In this document: positions 34,097 through 45,035 of the stretch, one piece after another
Layout: each line of letters opens with the position of its first letter
How positions within the stretch are numbered: the stretch's first letter is position 1
DNA from: Sphagnum compactum
Lineage: Eukaryota; Bryophyta; Sphagnopsida; Sphagnales
Direction: 5' to 3'
Assembly (NCBI GenBank): GCA_965153455.1
Contig: OZ234493.1
Coordinates: 17,722,213 to 17,786,212 of the forward strand
DNA length: 64,000 nt
Translations under genes and position numbers: made by a program
Notes under the pieces: generated by a model
The model's input: the letters and a program-made list of their open reading frames with translations, nothing else
What the model was told of the DNA's origin: nothing
Databases searched by the model: none

Positions 34097-34489
34097 GTGG
34101 GTGCAGTTCACTAGTCCTTGTTCATTAGACCAATGAATTCACTAATTCATTGTTTCTCTACAATCACTGAATTCATTCAAAATTGATGTACAGGGACACC
34201 TTTTGTTGTATACACATATACATTGCTGCTATAAAATGTGGGTGCAGTTCACTAGTCCTTGTTCATCAGACCAATGAATTCACTAATTCATTGTTTCTCT
34301 ACAATCACTGAATTCATTCAAAATTGATGTAAAGGGACACCTTTTGTTGTATACACATATACATTGCTGCTATAAAATGTGGGTGCAGTTCACTAGTCCT
34401 TGTTCACTAGACCAATGAATTCACTAATTCATTGTTTCTCTACAATCACTGAATTCATTCAAAATTGACGTATAGGGACACCTTTTGTT
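34097..34489. repeat. 141-bp tandem repeat, 2.8 copies
   Basis: Units start at 34097, 34238 and 34379, beginning 'gtgggtgcagttcactagtc'. They are nearly identical (a few substitutions per copy), with a period of exactly 141. The near-identity indicates a recent expansion. Confidence 0.95.
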
Positions 34490-35484
34490 TGTACTGCACA
34501 TACATGATATTATTTTGTTTTGAAAGTTTTTGTGAAAGTTTTTTAGAAATATTTTAACATCTATTTATGAAACCTAATAGATTTATACATAGATGACATT
34601 TAGTATTTGATACCTTTTTATATAAATGAAATCATCAGTTGGGCTTCTTTCTAAAAACATTCTTGGAAAACATTTAAGTGTCATTCAAAGTTCTATCCAA
34701 GATTATTCTATTCATGGAATCCTCAATATTCAATTTATTCAATTACTAGAAGAAATGTTTTTAGAACATTGTTCACATTTATTTAATGAAAAATACATTT
34801 ATTAATAATATTTATATATATATATATTCCCATAAATTGGGCTTTTTCATATAAAATTGTGAAAAACATTTTTAATAAAATTAATAACAATTTTTATCCA
34901 CAAATGTTATTTATTTTATTTGGCAATGCCTCATTCCATAAAGGAATATTTATGGACTAGCAATTTATTGGATTAAAAGAAGAAGAATTGTGGAAGAAAT
35001 TTTTGTTTTGAGTCCATATCATTTAACAATAAAATCTTTCCATTATATATATATATATGAATCGCTCAACTATTTTCTTTGAAATTTGTGGTCCTTTGTA
35101 GCATCAAACATATGGGAGTGTTTTTTCAAAAATGAAAAATAAAAAAATTCATGAGGTGGGTGGATTGGCGACCCTCCACAAGAGGACTTAGCCCTCTCTA
35201 CCCGCCCCCTCCAAAAAAAATTAATTTGTGTTGGAATATTGCCCTTTCAATTTTATTTATGGCATTTTGAAAAATTGCACACAAGAAATATGGCTAGCAT
35301 CAAGAAATTAATAAGTAAATGTTTTAAAGTAGTCTTAATAAATAAACAATTTGTGCATTTTGGTTTGCATTGTAAGTTATAAATTAAGTGACTTTGCTGC
35401 AAATGGGGGAAAAAAAATAAAAAATAAAAAAAAGAATAAAATCTATAGTGCTCCCGAATTCAAAGGCCAGTAATAATTGATACA
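34490..35484. other. AT-rich spacer
   Basis: No gene. (TA)n tracts lie at about 34812-34826 and 35046-35059. Confidence 0.5.
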
Positions 35485-35880
35485 ATTATCCATATAATTA
35501 CAAATCAAACACTATTAAAAAAAAGAAAAAATATAGACCCTTAAATTTGGGATGTTCCATATAATTACAAATCAAACATTATAAAAGAAAAAGGAAAATT
35601 TTAGACACCTAAAATTGGGATTTTCCATTTACTTGCAAAATCAAACATTAGAAAAAGGGAGAATGTAGATATTATAATTTGGAATTTTCCATGTAATTAT
35701 AAATCAATGAATATATAAAAGGAAAATTTTAAAAATACAATTTGGAGTTTTCCATATAATTAGTTACAGAATCAAAAAAAAAATTAAAGAAAAAAAAGCT
35801 GAAAAAGAATAATAATAATAATAATAATAATAATAGAAATTGGAACTTTCCATTATACTTAGTTACGAAATCCAACATTT
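35485..35880. repeat. ~66-bp degenerate tandem array, about six copies
   Basis: Units contain 'ggaattttccatataatta', then 'caaatcaaacatta' and an A-rich tract, starting near 35487, 35553, 35620, 35682, 35745 and 35843. An (AAT)n microsatellite is embedded at about 35808-35835. Confidence 0.75.
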
Positions 35881-35914
35881 TTTTAAAAAGAAGAAAAGGA
35901 AAAAATAGATGCTA

Positions 35915-36160
35915 AAGGTACGGATGGCAAACGACATACCCGACGGTCAGGTACTTCGTAACCGGATGAGGCATCATACCCGTCGTGATACCCGGACGTC
36001 GTCACCCTCCCCTCGCCCTCTAACCCTAATTCTTCCAAGTCCGGTTTCCGAACGCCCTCGCAGCGACGACAAATTCGGAGTCGTCTGCGGATGAGTATCG
36101 GGAGAGAGAGAGAGAGAAAAGAGAGGGTGACAGAAGAGGAGTGCAACAGTTTTGGATTCC
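35915..36160 (+). promoter_or_regulatory. GC-rich promoter and leader of the IBA57-like gene
   Basis: Composition switches from AT-rich to GC-rich at about 35915. A (GA)n tract at about 36097-36117 lies 45 bases upstream of the ATG at 36161, as in many plant leaders. 'ctaaccctaa' at about 36020 resembles a telo-box. The opening 'ggatggcaaacg' could be the end of an old hAT element, but this is weak. Confidence 0.4.
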
Positions 36161-39100
36161 ATGGCTATCGCTTCCTTCAATCCTATTTCGTTTTCTGCAC
36201 ATTTTTCTGTCCTCCAGGTATTTCCTCTTCTTCTTCTTCTTCTTCCTTCTGTTAATCTTCGGTTTTTTTTTTGGGGGATGTGTTTCTCTAATTAAGACTG
36301 TCCCCTTCGCTCTTTTTCCACATGGGTCGTGTTCGTTTCTGTACAATTCAAATCGCTGCACTATCGAGAGAGCATGAGATGTGAAAATCCTTTTGGCTGC
36401 GTTTCAATTTTCTTTTGAAGGAAGGAAACTATCCTTCCTGGGAGTCAGGACAAACGATTCTACGTTATTGTGGTGTATATCGTCTTCCTCGTCTTGCTCT
36501 TAATGAAGAGTTTTCGTAGTAGTCCTCACTTGAGCTAACTAACTATTCACATCGTTGAGAATTTCTTTTAGAAAATTCTTCTCAGCAGCATTTTTCCATG
36601 AGTTCTTGGTGTTTTAAAGTCTTCATTGGAATAGCAGCATTCAAACCATAAGTGGCAAGAAAGATTTCTTGACGACTCTGAAGGGCTTTCCCCATTTAGG
36701 GTTTTAGGGTTTGAGGGTGGATTCCTGGAACATAAACCTAAACCCTAAACCCTATTGACTGCATTATGAAATGTTTCTTTTTCTAACCCTTTTTTTATCA
36801 ATGTCATGTGCTGATTGTGACAAACTACAATATATTGTCCTGTTGGTGCCATTTTGTTTGGCAATTTTTGGGATGACCAATATCACAGTTTACTGGCATT
36901 TTACCTTCAATATTGTTGAATTAACAACGCAATATGGAACAGGCATGCAAGTCATTCTTTTGCTGACAACAATCAATCCATGTAAATTTGGCCAGAGTGA
37001 TCTTGCCCAATTTTTACCCGGATACACAGTAGTAGATCTCAAAACACAATGCTGATTGCCTTGGATGGTGAAATAGCAGAGGGTGAAATGCAGTGTACAA
37101 CCACAAGCTGAAAATTGGTCTCTCTATCCAGCTCCATGGAATCCTCTGAAAATCAGCAAAAGAGGTCTGTGCTCAACTGCTTCAGTGGCCAACCCTGGAT
37201 TTTTTTTTGACTTTTTTTCTTTATTTTGATCAAATACAAGAACATGAGCCAAAAGCACAGGGGTTAGAGGAGCTCATCCTCCTCTTGCAGGCAGTTGTGG
37301 GTCCAACCAAGGCTGTCTGTATTAGACCCAAGAACAATGTGGAATCTCAAAGGATTATACTTTGGGCCAACTGCCTTGTTGCCCACTCTGCAATTGTTGG
37401 CAAGTGTTGATATCTGTTGTCAAGGACAAAGTAGTAGTAGGCATGAGGGTAATGAGTTGCTTTGGCAGAAAATGGCAATCAAACATCTTACTGTTCTGTT
37501 CAGTTTTTCCAGGGTGTTTCAAGATGAGGTTGAAGGCTGCAGAGTTGGTCCCTCCTCCTATCGATAATGACTTGCATGTATGACTTCCTGTCCACTTTTC
37601 TTTGAATGACAATTCCCCTCCAGGCAATGAAGATACTCTGCCTAAATCAGCAAGTATGAGAGCTAAACATCTGATCAGTCGCTTGCATGCCTGCTTTGTC
37701 TGTTTCATTGGAAAATCAGATTGTCCATGTGATAGCCTATCTTGTGTCCCTTTGTGGTTTATTATCACTTCTCCTTGCATTCAACAAAGGACCCCTGATG
37801 TGGGTGCTACTTGGTAAAATGAGCATGAGAGCTTGTTTGCTTGTTTCAAGCATGTCATTTGAACAAGTGGTGGGCAAACAGGCCATCTTGAGCAACATGG
37901 GCGCCACAATTTCTGGAGATGGAACAGTCCAAACTTTTGGCAATGATGATGAGTCTCTTGAAGCAGCTGAGTCTAGTGTTGCAGTATGCTTTCCATCCCT
38001 ACTGTTTTCTTTTCCTGTTCTTCTGTTTCTCCCAAATGCCATGAATGAATGTCCTTATAAAATGTAGATAAGATCAACAACCGTGAAAAGTTGGGATTCT
38101 TTCAAGAAATCTCATAGCAATGAAATGTTTATAAAGTCAAGGAATAAGTCTGTAAACCCTAAACCCTAAACCCACACTGGTGAATATGACTAGTTTGATG
38201 ACACTGTTGTTTGACCTCCTTTGGGATATTGCAAGTTGAAATAGATGAATGAATTTGGATAATGGTGGCAGGTAGTGGAGATGTCTCATTTTGGCAGGCT
38301 GCGAGGTATGTTGCAAAATTGAGGAAGAAGTCCAGGTTAGGCCACAGTTTTTCACTAGCTCCTTGTTGGATAGTGTGTTTGGTGTTTTCTGAAAGCACAT
38401 TGACTAGCATAAATGCTATTTCTGTTTATGAGTCAGTCTAGTCAGCCTTACAGATTGGATACTAGTTTTTCTTTTTTTAATGACAATGCCTGATCTGCTG
38501 GTGCTGAAACTGAGGATGATGATGATAGGTGTTATCTTGGCAGAGAACTGTCTGGAAATACATCTCAACAGTTTGTTACATATGGGCATAGAGAGAAGCT
38601 TTGCATGAGAGACTCACTTTCCAAATCTAAGAAATTTGAGGAAGCAGCCATTCGGAACTGATATTGTGGTGTAGTTACTGGAGAGGATCGCATACGATTT
38701 CTTCATAACCAAAGCACTGCTGATTTTCAGTCTGAGAAGGAAGGCCAGGTAATAAAGCCTATGTGCTGCAAAATTCTTCACTTACAATGTTTTGCAGTGC
38801 TCAGCATCGTAGCAGACTGCCCACCAACACTGCAATCTTTCCCTGGCCTATGATTCTTACTTTAGGGTTTTGGTTGCATCAGATATATTTGGTACAACCA
38901 ACCACCCAGTAGGAATCTGAGAATCAATGAATTGCTGTAATTGTAGAAATTATTAGCTGCTTTTTGCTCAATGTATTGAAAGAAAAGAAAGAGGCAAATC
39001 AGAGTACTGAGAAAGATCAAAGAGGATTTGTGCAGGGCTGTGATACAGTTTTTGTCACACCAACAGGAAGAACTGTGGATTTGGTTACGGCTTGGATCAT

Positions 39101-41609
39101 GGTGCACTTCCAACATTTTATTGAGATGCAAACTCTTGCTCAAATATTAATTAATCAAAAAAATAAATTCTCCTTTGGTTTCTGAAATAGTTTGAAGCAT
39201 TTCCTGGTTTTATATGAGATGAGCCTCCGCTTAACAGCTTAAATTTGCACTCGGCTCATGTACCCATCGAGTCAAAATTAGTGTGACAAATTTCATGGAG
39301 AAAATGTGTGTGTGTGTGTGGCAAACTCTTCAATTTGGTGCAGAAATCATCTGTGATCCTTTTTGTATCGCCAACAATGCGTCATACTCTTCAGGCTCTT
39401 CTGAACAAGTAGGGTCCTTCATACGTTGTCTTCTTTACCTTAATTTTTGTACTGTTGTGGTCACTCTTAGCTTCACTGTGGTTTTTTTATCAAGTCTTTT
39501 TTTGTCCTTACTAGCTGAGTTCCAGTCTTTTCGCCTGCCACTCTGAAAGTGAGGGTGATGGGACTTGACACATTTGTGGAATGGACAAGTGAAGGGCCAA
39601 GGTCATTTGAAAGAATCGCCATATTGATGGGGTTTGAGGTTATTAGGTACATATTCTTTGCTGACAAGGTGGAGGTGGAGGATATCACGGACAAGACCCA
39701 TTTCTTCTCTCTCATAGGGCCTCACAGCCATCAGGTAAAGAACTCACTCTCCCTTATATAAAGACCTGACCTGATCAAAGACCAACAGGTCTGGCAAATA
39801 AAAACATTGGGTATGCCATTGGCCAGCTAGACAAATTGTAAATACCAGAAAAAAAGCATGAAATTGGCAGCACATTCTGCAGTACAGGTGTGATGGGTTA
39901 TCAGATGCTTTTAAGCAAACATCTATCTCTCACTTCTAGTACAATCTGCAACACCTGAATTTGTGATAGTTTCTCTGGTTTAGGGTTTAGGGTTGGTGTG
40001 CGGTGGATTTCCCTTTTAGAGCTAATCTGGTATTTCTGGTTGTTGCAGGTGTTGGACAAGCTAAATCTTGGAGCAATCAAGGACCAGCCATATGGCACAC
40101 ACATGCATTATGCAGTGAGCACTAGTTTGTATGCACTCCTTCAGAATCTGTGGATGAGAAGAAAGAACCAGAGATTTTACACTGTGATCCAGATCAGAAG
40201 GAATGACTGACAAATTCTGAAAGAATAGCTGAAGACTTCCATTTTGTTGGGCATATTGTAGGTGGAGGGGACACCGGTCACAGTAGGAGTAGGTGGAGGC
40301 TTGGCAGGCCCAGGGTACTCGTTTATGCTTTCTACAGATACTGCAGGCCTTGTATGGGAGGCCATTGTAGACGCTGGTGCTGTCCCTATGGGTAGTGTGG
40401 CCTGGGAGCACCTCCGCGTTTGGCAAGGTAATTAATCGATTCCTTTTTTTCTCCACAAAAGCATGGAGTTCATCTAGATTTCAACCAATGGGTGTTAGAT
40501 TCTCTTGCATATCATATCCTGAGAGATCTACTTTGGGAAAATGTCCCAAATTCCAGAGTTGTAAGAACCAACCCCTTGAGACCCAATGTTTCTTCTCTGT
40601 TCCTGATGGGTTACAGAGTTGGAAAGGCAGCAGCTCTGATTCAAGATCAGCTTATGTTACTACCATTCCTATTGGGTGTTTTTATCACAGGAAGGCCAGT
40701 CCCTGGAAAAGAGCTAACTGATGAATTCAATGCTCTGGAGGCAGGCCTGTGGAGAACTATTTCTCTGACTAAAGGTGATATGATGCAGCAGATATGGTAT
40801 TCTCAGTTGGTGTCGTGTTTTTTTGCTGGTTCTACTTTTTTTCCACTATGAAATGCTCAATTGGTAACTACATTATGAAAACAGCCATGTGGGAAGGCTT
40901 GGTTAGGAATAGTACAATAGTAATGCTACTAAGAGTGAGGAGGAGGACAAATTGCAGGTTGTTATATAGGGCAAGAGACGATAGCAAGGTTGATTACGTA
41001 TGACAATGTGAAGCAACAGCTATGGGGGGTGCATCTTGATGGCCCTGTTCAGCCTAATACAGTCCTCTATAAAGAAGGTGTTAAGGTAAGCAAAAGTTTT
41101 ATAAGCTCTATATCAATGTGGTTTCTTCCCAGCAGTTTTCAGCTGACAGAAAAAAGCTCACTAAGATGTTTTTGTATCATTTTATTTTAAGTTTTTCTTG
41201 TATTACTGCATCTTCATTTGTGAAATGCTTTTGCCTGGAGAAAGAAAATGAAGCAGAATTCTTTTGTGGGTATTGTGGTTGTGGAGATCTCTCTGCATTT
41301 GGGAACTGCTTGTGCCTAGAAAAACAAAAAGAAGCAGAATCCTTTTGTGGGTATTGTGGGTGTGGAGATCTCTCTGCATTTTTCCATAGATATGTGGGTA
41401 TCCAGCTAAGGAAAAGGAGTACAAGGAGGATGCAGGTAGGAAAATTGACGAGCTGCGTAGAGGCAAAGGAGGGATCACAACACAAATATACGGGCCTGGC
41501 TTACATTCGCAGGCAAGCAGGAGGTGCAGGTCTCAAAGTGGAGATAGAAGAGGGTATTTCAGGTGTGGTTGTTGATGTTCCATTTTTGACACGAAGTCTT
41601 CCTCAGTAA
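36161..41609 (+). CDS. plastid IBA57/YgfZ-like folate-binding Fe-S cluster protein (COG0354), 13 exons
   Basis: Exons: 36161-36217, 37524-37577, 37882-37983, 38272-38305, 38675-38748, 39036-39101, 39344-39408, 39647-39734, 40049-40114, 40262-40427, 40691-40774, 40958-41085, 41436-41609. All introns are GT-AG and every junction keeps frame, giving about 385 residues; Arabidopsis At1g60990 is somewhat longer. Landmarks in order: VPPPIDNDLH, GDGTVQTFGNDDESLEAAE, MSHFGRLRVTGEDRIRFLHN, GCDTVFVTPTGRTVDL, YIFFADKVEVEDIT, GAVPMGSVAWEHLR, GRPVPGKELTDEFNALEAGL, and the family motif KGCYIGQE built across intron 11. The end is VVVDVPFLTRSLPQ. COG0354 proteins use folate and support maturation or repair of Fe-S enzymes. 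The N-terminus MAIASFNPISFSAHFSVLQ looks plastid-targeting. The exon 2 start is the least certain (37513 is an alternative acceptor, and a missed exon in the 1.3-kb intron 1 is possible). Confidence 0.93.
36700..36756. repeat. telomere-type motifs in intron 1
   Basis: 'tttagggttttagggttt' at about 36698 and 'aaacctaaaccctaaaccct' at about 36735 lie in opposite orientation. Similar short motifs are at about 38155-38172 (intron 4 side) and 39981-39995 (intron 8). Confidence 0.7.
41225..41388. repeat. ~73-bp tandem duplication inside intron 12 of the IBA57-like gene
   Basis: Two copies share 'gaagcagaattcttttgtgg', 'gtattgtgg.tgtggagatc' and 'tctctctgcattt', with a few differences. Both lie between exons 12 and 13. 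Confidence 0.8.
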
Positions 41610-44429
41610 GGAATGAGGAAGGTTGTTTGCTGCCAGAAAATTCAATTTGAGTAAAAATGTTTGTGTGTGTGTTTTTAATTGTCCCCATGTTGTATGGATG
41701 CTCTTGCACAAGAGAAAGTGCTGATTGCCCTGGATAAAACCCTGGAACAAGGATGTAAATGGGTCTGTATGGAAACTTTTATTTTTGCAAAACATATATA
41801 CAGTTGAATAAGCTGAAGTTTGATAACTTTTTGGAAACAAAGTCTGATTTAGATCTGTGAACCCATTTTCTCTGTGGCTGCTTTGTTGAGATGCTTCCAA
41901 TGCTGTGTATCAACATGAAAGGAATATACAGAGCTATATTAGCTTGGCAATGGCCCCACATGAGTCTTCATCTATGGTGTGGAATTTTATAAAGCACCAG
42001 AAGATGGTATCTGATGCTGGCATTTTGGGGGGGAAAAAAAAAGTTTGTGAATAAAGTCAAGTATTCAGGGTGAAGGTTCTTCTTTCTTTCACAGGGACTA
42101 GTCATTGGTATTATTTTACCCTGCCACTTGTTTGAAAAGACGGGCCTCAAAACCTTGGCCTCTCATTCTTACTAGGATTCAGCATAAATGGAATCTACGG
42201 CCAAAAGTTTATTCTCCATTCAGATGCAATTTGACCCATGATCTGTTTGGTGACCTATCAGGCTTTTGAGGGAGGCTTTTGAGAGGGGCCTTTCAAGGGA
42301 CCCAGTAAATACCCTGATTTGCCGGAGGAAAACAAGGTTCTGGTTTCTTCTTCTGCAGACAGACAGAGTCTCCAGCACTGGTTTTGATTTATACAGGGTG
42401 GGTAGTTTGCTTTCAAGTCATGCTTACATGTGTTGAAACCCCATGAAAGCTTTCTTCTTTATCTTATGGTTTGGAACAGCTGTTATCGACTCTTATGGAC
42501 GAAAGCATGCTTTTGAGAAAGAGCAACAAAGGGGGTATGTACTATGTATCTGTGAATTGGCTTAATCTCATGCATCTGGCCTTATTAACTCTGGCTTGAT
42601 ACTGGCTTAATCATGGCTTAATCTGACTTCAAATCTTGTGTTGGGTTTAAGCCTCTCCTTATTTTACTCCTTGTATTGGGTAATACTAGCACATTGAAGA
42701 GACAGTTTCTTCAAGAAAGAGTGTGTGGGTGTGATGCAGGGATGAAGAAATAGAACTAATTTGAAATCAATCCTGAGTAAAAGCTTGGGGTGAAGCAGGA
42801 CGAAGAAATAGAACAATTTGGAAATGAAATTCCAAGGAAAGATTGGGGTGGTGGTGGTTGTGCTGGTGGTGGTGGTGGTGCAGGAGCAAGATACCACACT
42901 AGAAAGTTGGAAAGGGAAAAATCTGGAGGAGGGAGAAAAAAGCTGGGGTGATGCCAGAAGAAGCAAGCAAAGGTGAAGTGAAGGTATATGGAAATATATA
43001 GCATCTGGGAAGGGAAGGACTCATCTGGGCACCATTTTGCTAGTGTTTTCTAGTGTTTGTGTGCATCCATCCACACAAAGTCAAGTGGGTTGAAAGTGTG
43101 CATCATTGGGTGGGCCAGTTTTTTTGTGTTTTTGTTTTTGGGTTTTGTTTAAAATTATTTTTTTCCTTTTGTTCTTTCTCTGTTTGTTATTAGGGGAGGC
43201 TATATCTATATTCACCTCTTTCAGGTGATACCTACTACAAGCAAATATGGACCCAATAATTCATTCAACATTTCACTCATTTTATAATGATATTCATGAA
43301 TATTCAATCCATTGAAGTTGTAATGGAAAATTTGAACAACCAAGTGAACAATTACCTTACCACCGGGGGTTTTTTTTTTTCCAGTTTTCTCATGTCAGCA
43401 CCCAATGTGGCGATAAGCCATATGAGGATTTAGCTAAATATGGCTACAAATTATTTTTTAAAGTAATTTATTTTTTGAATCACCACTTTTTTGGAAAGAT
43501 TTGGGCAGATTTCTAGCTTTCTTCCTTTTAAAAATAGCCAAATTTAGATAGTAATTTCCAGGAGGTCTGCAGGGTTTATTCTCAGAAATGTTGAAGTTTT
43601 CAATTTTTCAGTTGTTTTCAAATAAATAAATTGTCGAAAGAAAATATTGAATCCTCAAGAAAATTCTGTTTTGCTGAAATGAAATTCTCAAAATATAATG
43701 AATTATTCAACAAACATGTGTCGAAGCTGCCAAGGTAGTAATAATAGGGTAGTGAACTAGGACCAGTGCTATTGAGCAAGTGGAGGTACATAGTTTTGTA
43801 CACACATGAAAGGAGCTTTTCTGCCTGTTCCGAATGGCTCGTGTTTTAGCCATGAGAACAACACCACCACGAGTACTAATATGAGTACATAAACCTTGAT
43901 GCTGCCCAAACACAAAAATTCTATGTCTTATTATTATACACACTTTTTGGGCATGTAACCGACACTAGGAAGCATATTACCTGGTGTCCATTACATGCCC
44001 AAAACATGCATAACAAGACCCAAATTTTTGTGTCCAGGCATCATTCATCTTTTTCTCCAAAAGATGTACTAGACCAAGGGCAAACAAGGAAATTTTTTTA
44101 AAAATAAAAATAGGACCCATTCGAATTTTAATGTCCTCTATTGCATATACATGTGCTACAATATACCATGATCCGTTCACTCTTACAAGAGAGCAAGTAG
44201 TGTGGTTAGGGTCCCCACCCACATTGCATTTTGTTGTTGTATCTACTTCGGAGATAGTGTACAGATGAAGCAGATTTTGACTTCGATGCCTGCACAGTGC
44301 ACATATATATACATATATATATATAAATTGTGCCTATATGCACAATTTCCCATGGTAGTAGGTACACCGAAAAATTGTTCCTTGCCACCATCTACTAACC
44401 TCATTCACCATCCATTTGCAAATGTTGAA
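41610..44429. other. downstream region, no certain gene
   Basis: The first several hundred bases would include the 3' untranslated region. An exon-like block at 42483-42538 is noted under rejected items. A (GGT)n stretch lies at about 42845-42883. At 43690-43740 is a segment like the flank of the possible SINE at 20 kb. A (TA)n tract lies at about 44300-44325. Confidence 0.45.
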
Positions 44430-45035
44430 GGGTGAGGTCGATGGCATTGGGAATAATGGCAAAAGTGGATGTGAATGTTGAGGTTGTGGGGAAGATGGCA
44501 AAACGGATGCAAATGTTGTTGAAGGGCGAGGATGATGACATGGGAATGATGGCAAAATTGATGCAAATGTTGAAGGGCGAGGATGATGACATGGGAATGA
44601 TGGCAAAAGTGGATGTGAATGTTGAAGGGTGGGGAAGATGGCAAAACGGATGCAAATGTTGAAGGGCAAGGATAATGACATGGGAATGATGGCAAAAGTG
44701 GATGTGAATGTTGAAGGGTGGGGAAGATGGCAAAACGGATGCAAATGTTGAAGGGCGAGGATGATGACATGGGAATGATGGCAAAAGTGGATGTGAATGT
44801 TGAAGGGTGGAGATGATGGCAAAATGGATGCACAAGTTGAGGGGTGAGGGACTTGGGGGATGATGGCAAATTGGATACAAATGTTGAGGGGATGATGGAT
44901 GCGGGGATGATGGCAAAAGGGATGTGAATGTTGAGTGGTGACCGACCTGGAATGATGACAAAAGGGATGCAAATGTGGAGGGGTGATGGACATGGGGATG
45001 ATGGAAAAACAGATGTGAATGTTGAAGCCTTGAGG
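44430..45035. repeat. minisatellite, ~43-45-bp units in a higher-order ~88-bp pattern
   Basis: Alternating units contain 'atggcaaaagtggatgtgaa' and 'gatggcaaaacggatgcaaa', each followed by 'tgttgaagggygagg'-type sequence. At least 13 units are seen. Those at 44520-44800 are nearly identical and those toward 45000 are degenerate. The three long His/Pro/Ser-rich minus-strand frames here are read through the repeat in all three phases, which marks them as non-coding. Confidence 0.92.

Noticed and set aside
35915-36000. hAT-like terminus 'ggatggcaaacg..acccg'
   Set aside because: Resembles the start of some plant hAT elements but no matching second end or 8-bp duplication was found; kept only as a remark in the promoter entry.
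42483-42538. Exon-like block LLSTLMDESMLLRKSNKG between an AG and a GTATGT
   Set aside because: Good splice signals but too short, no family recognised and no neighbouring exons found.
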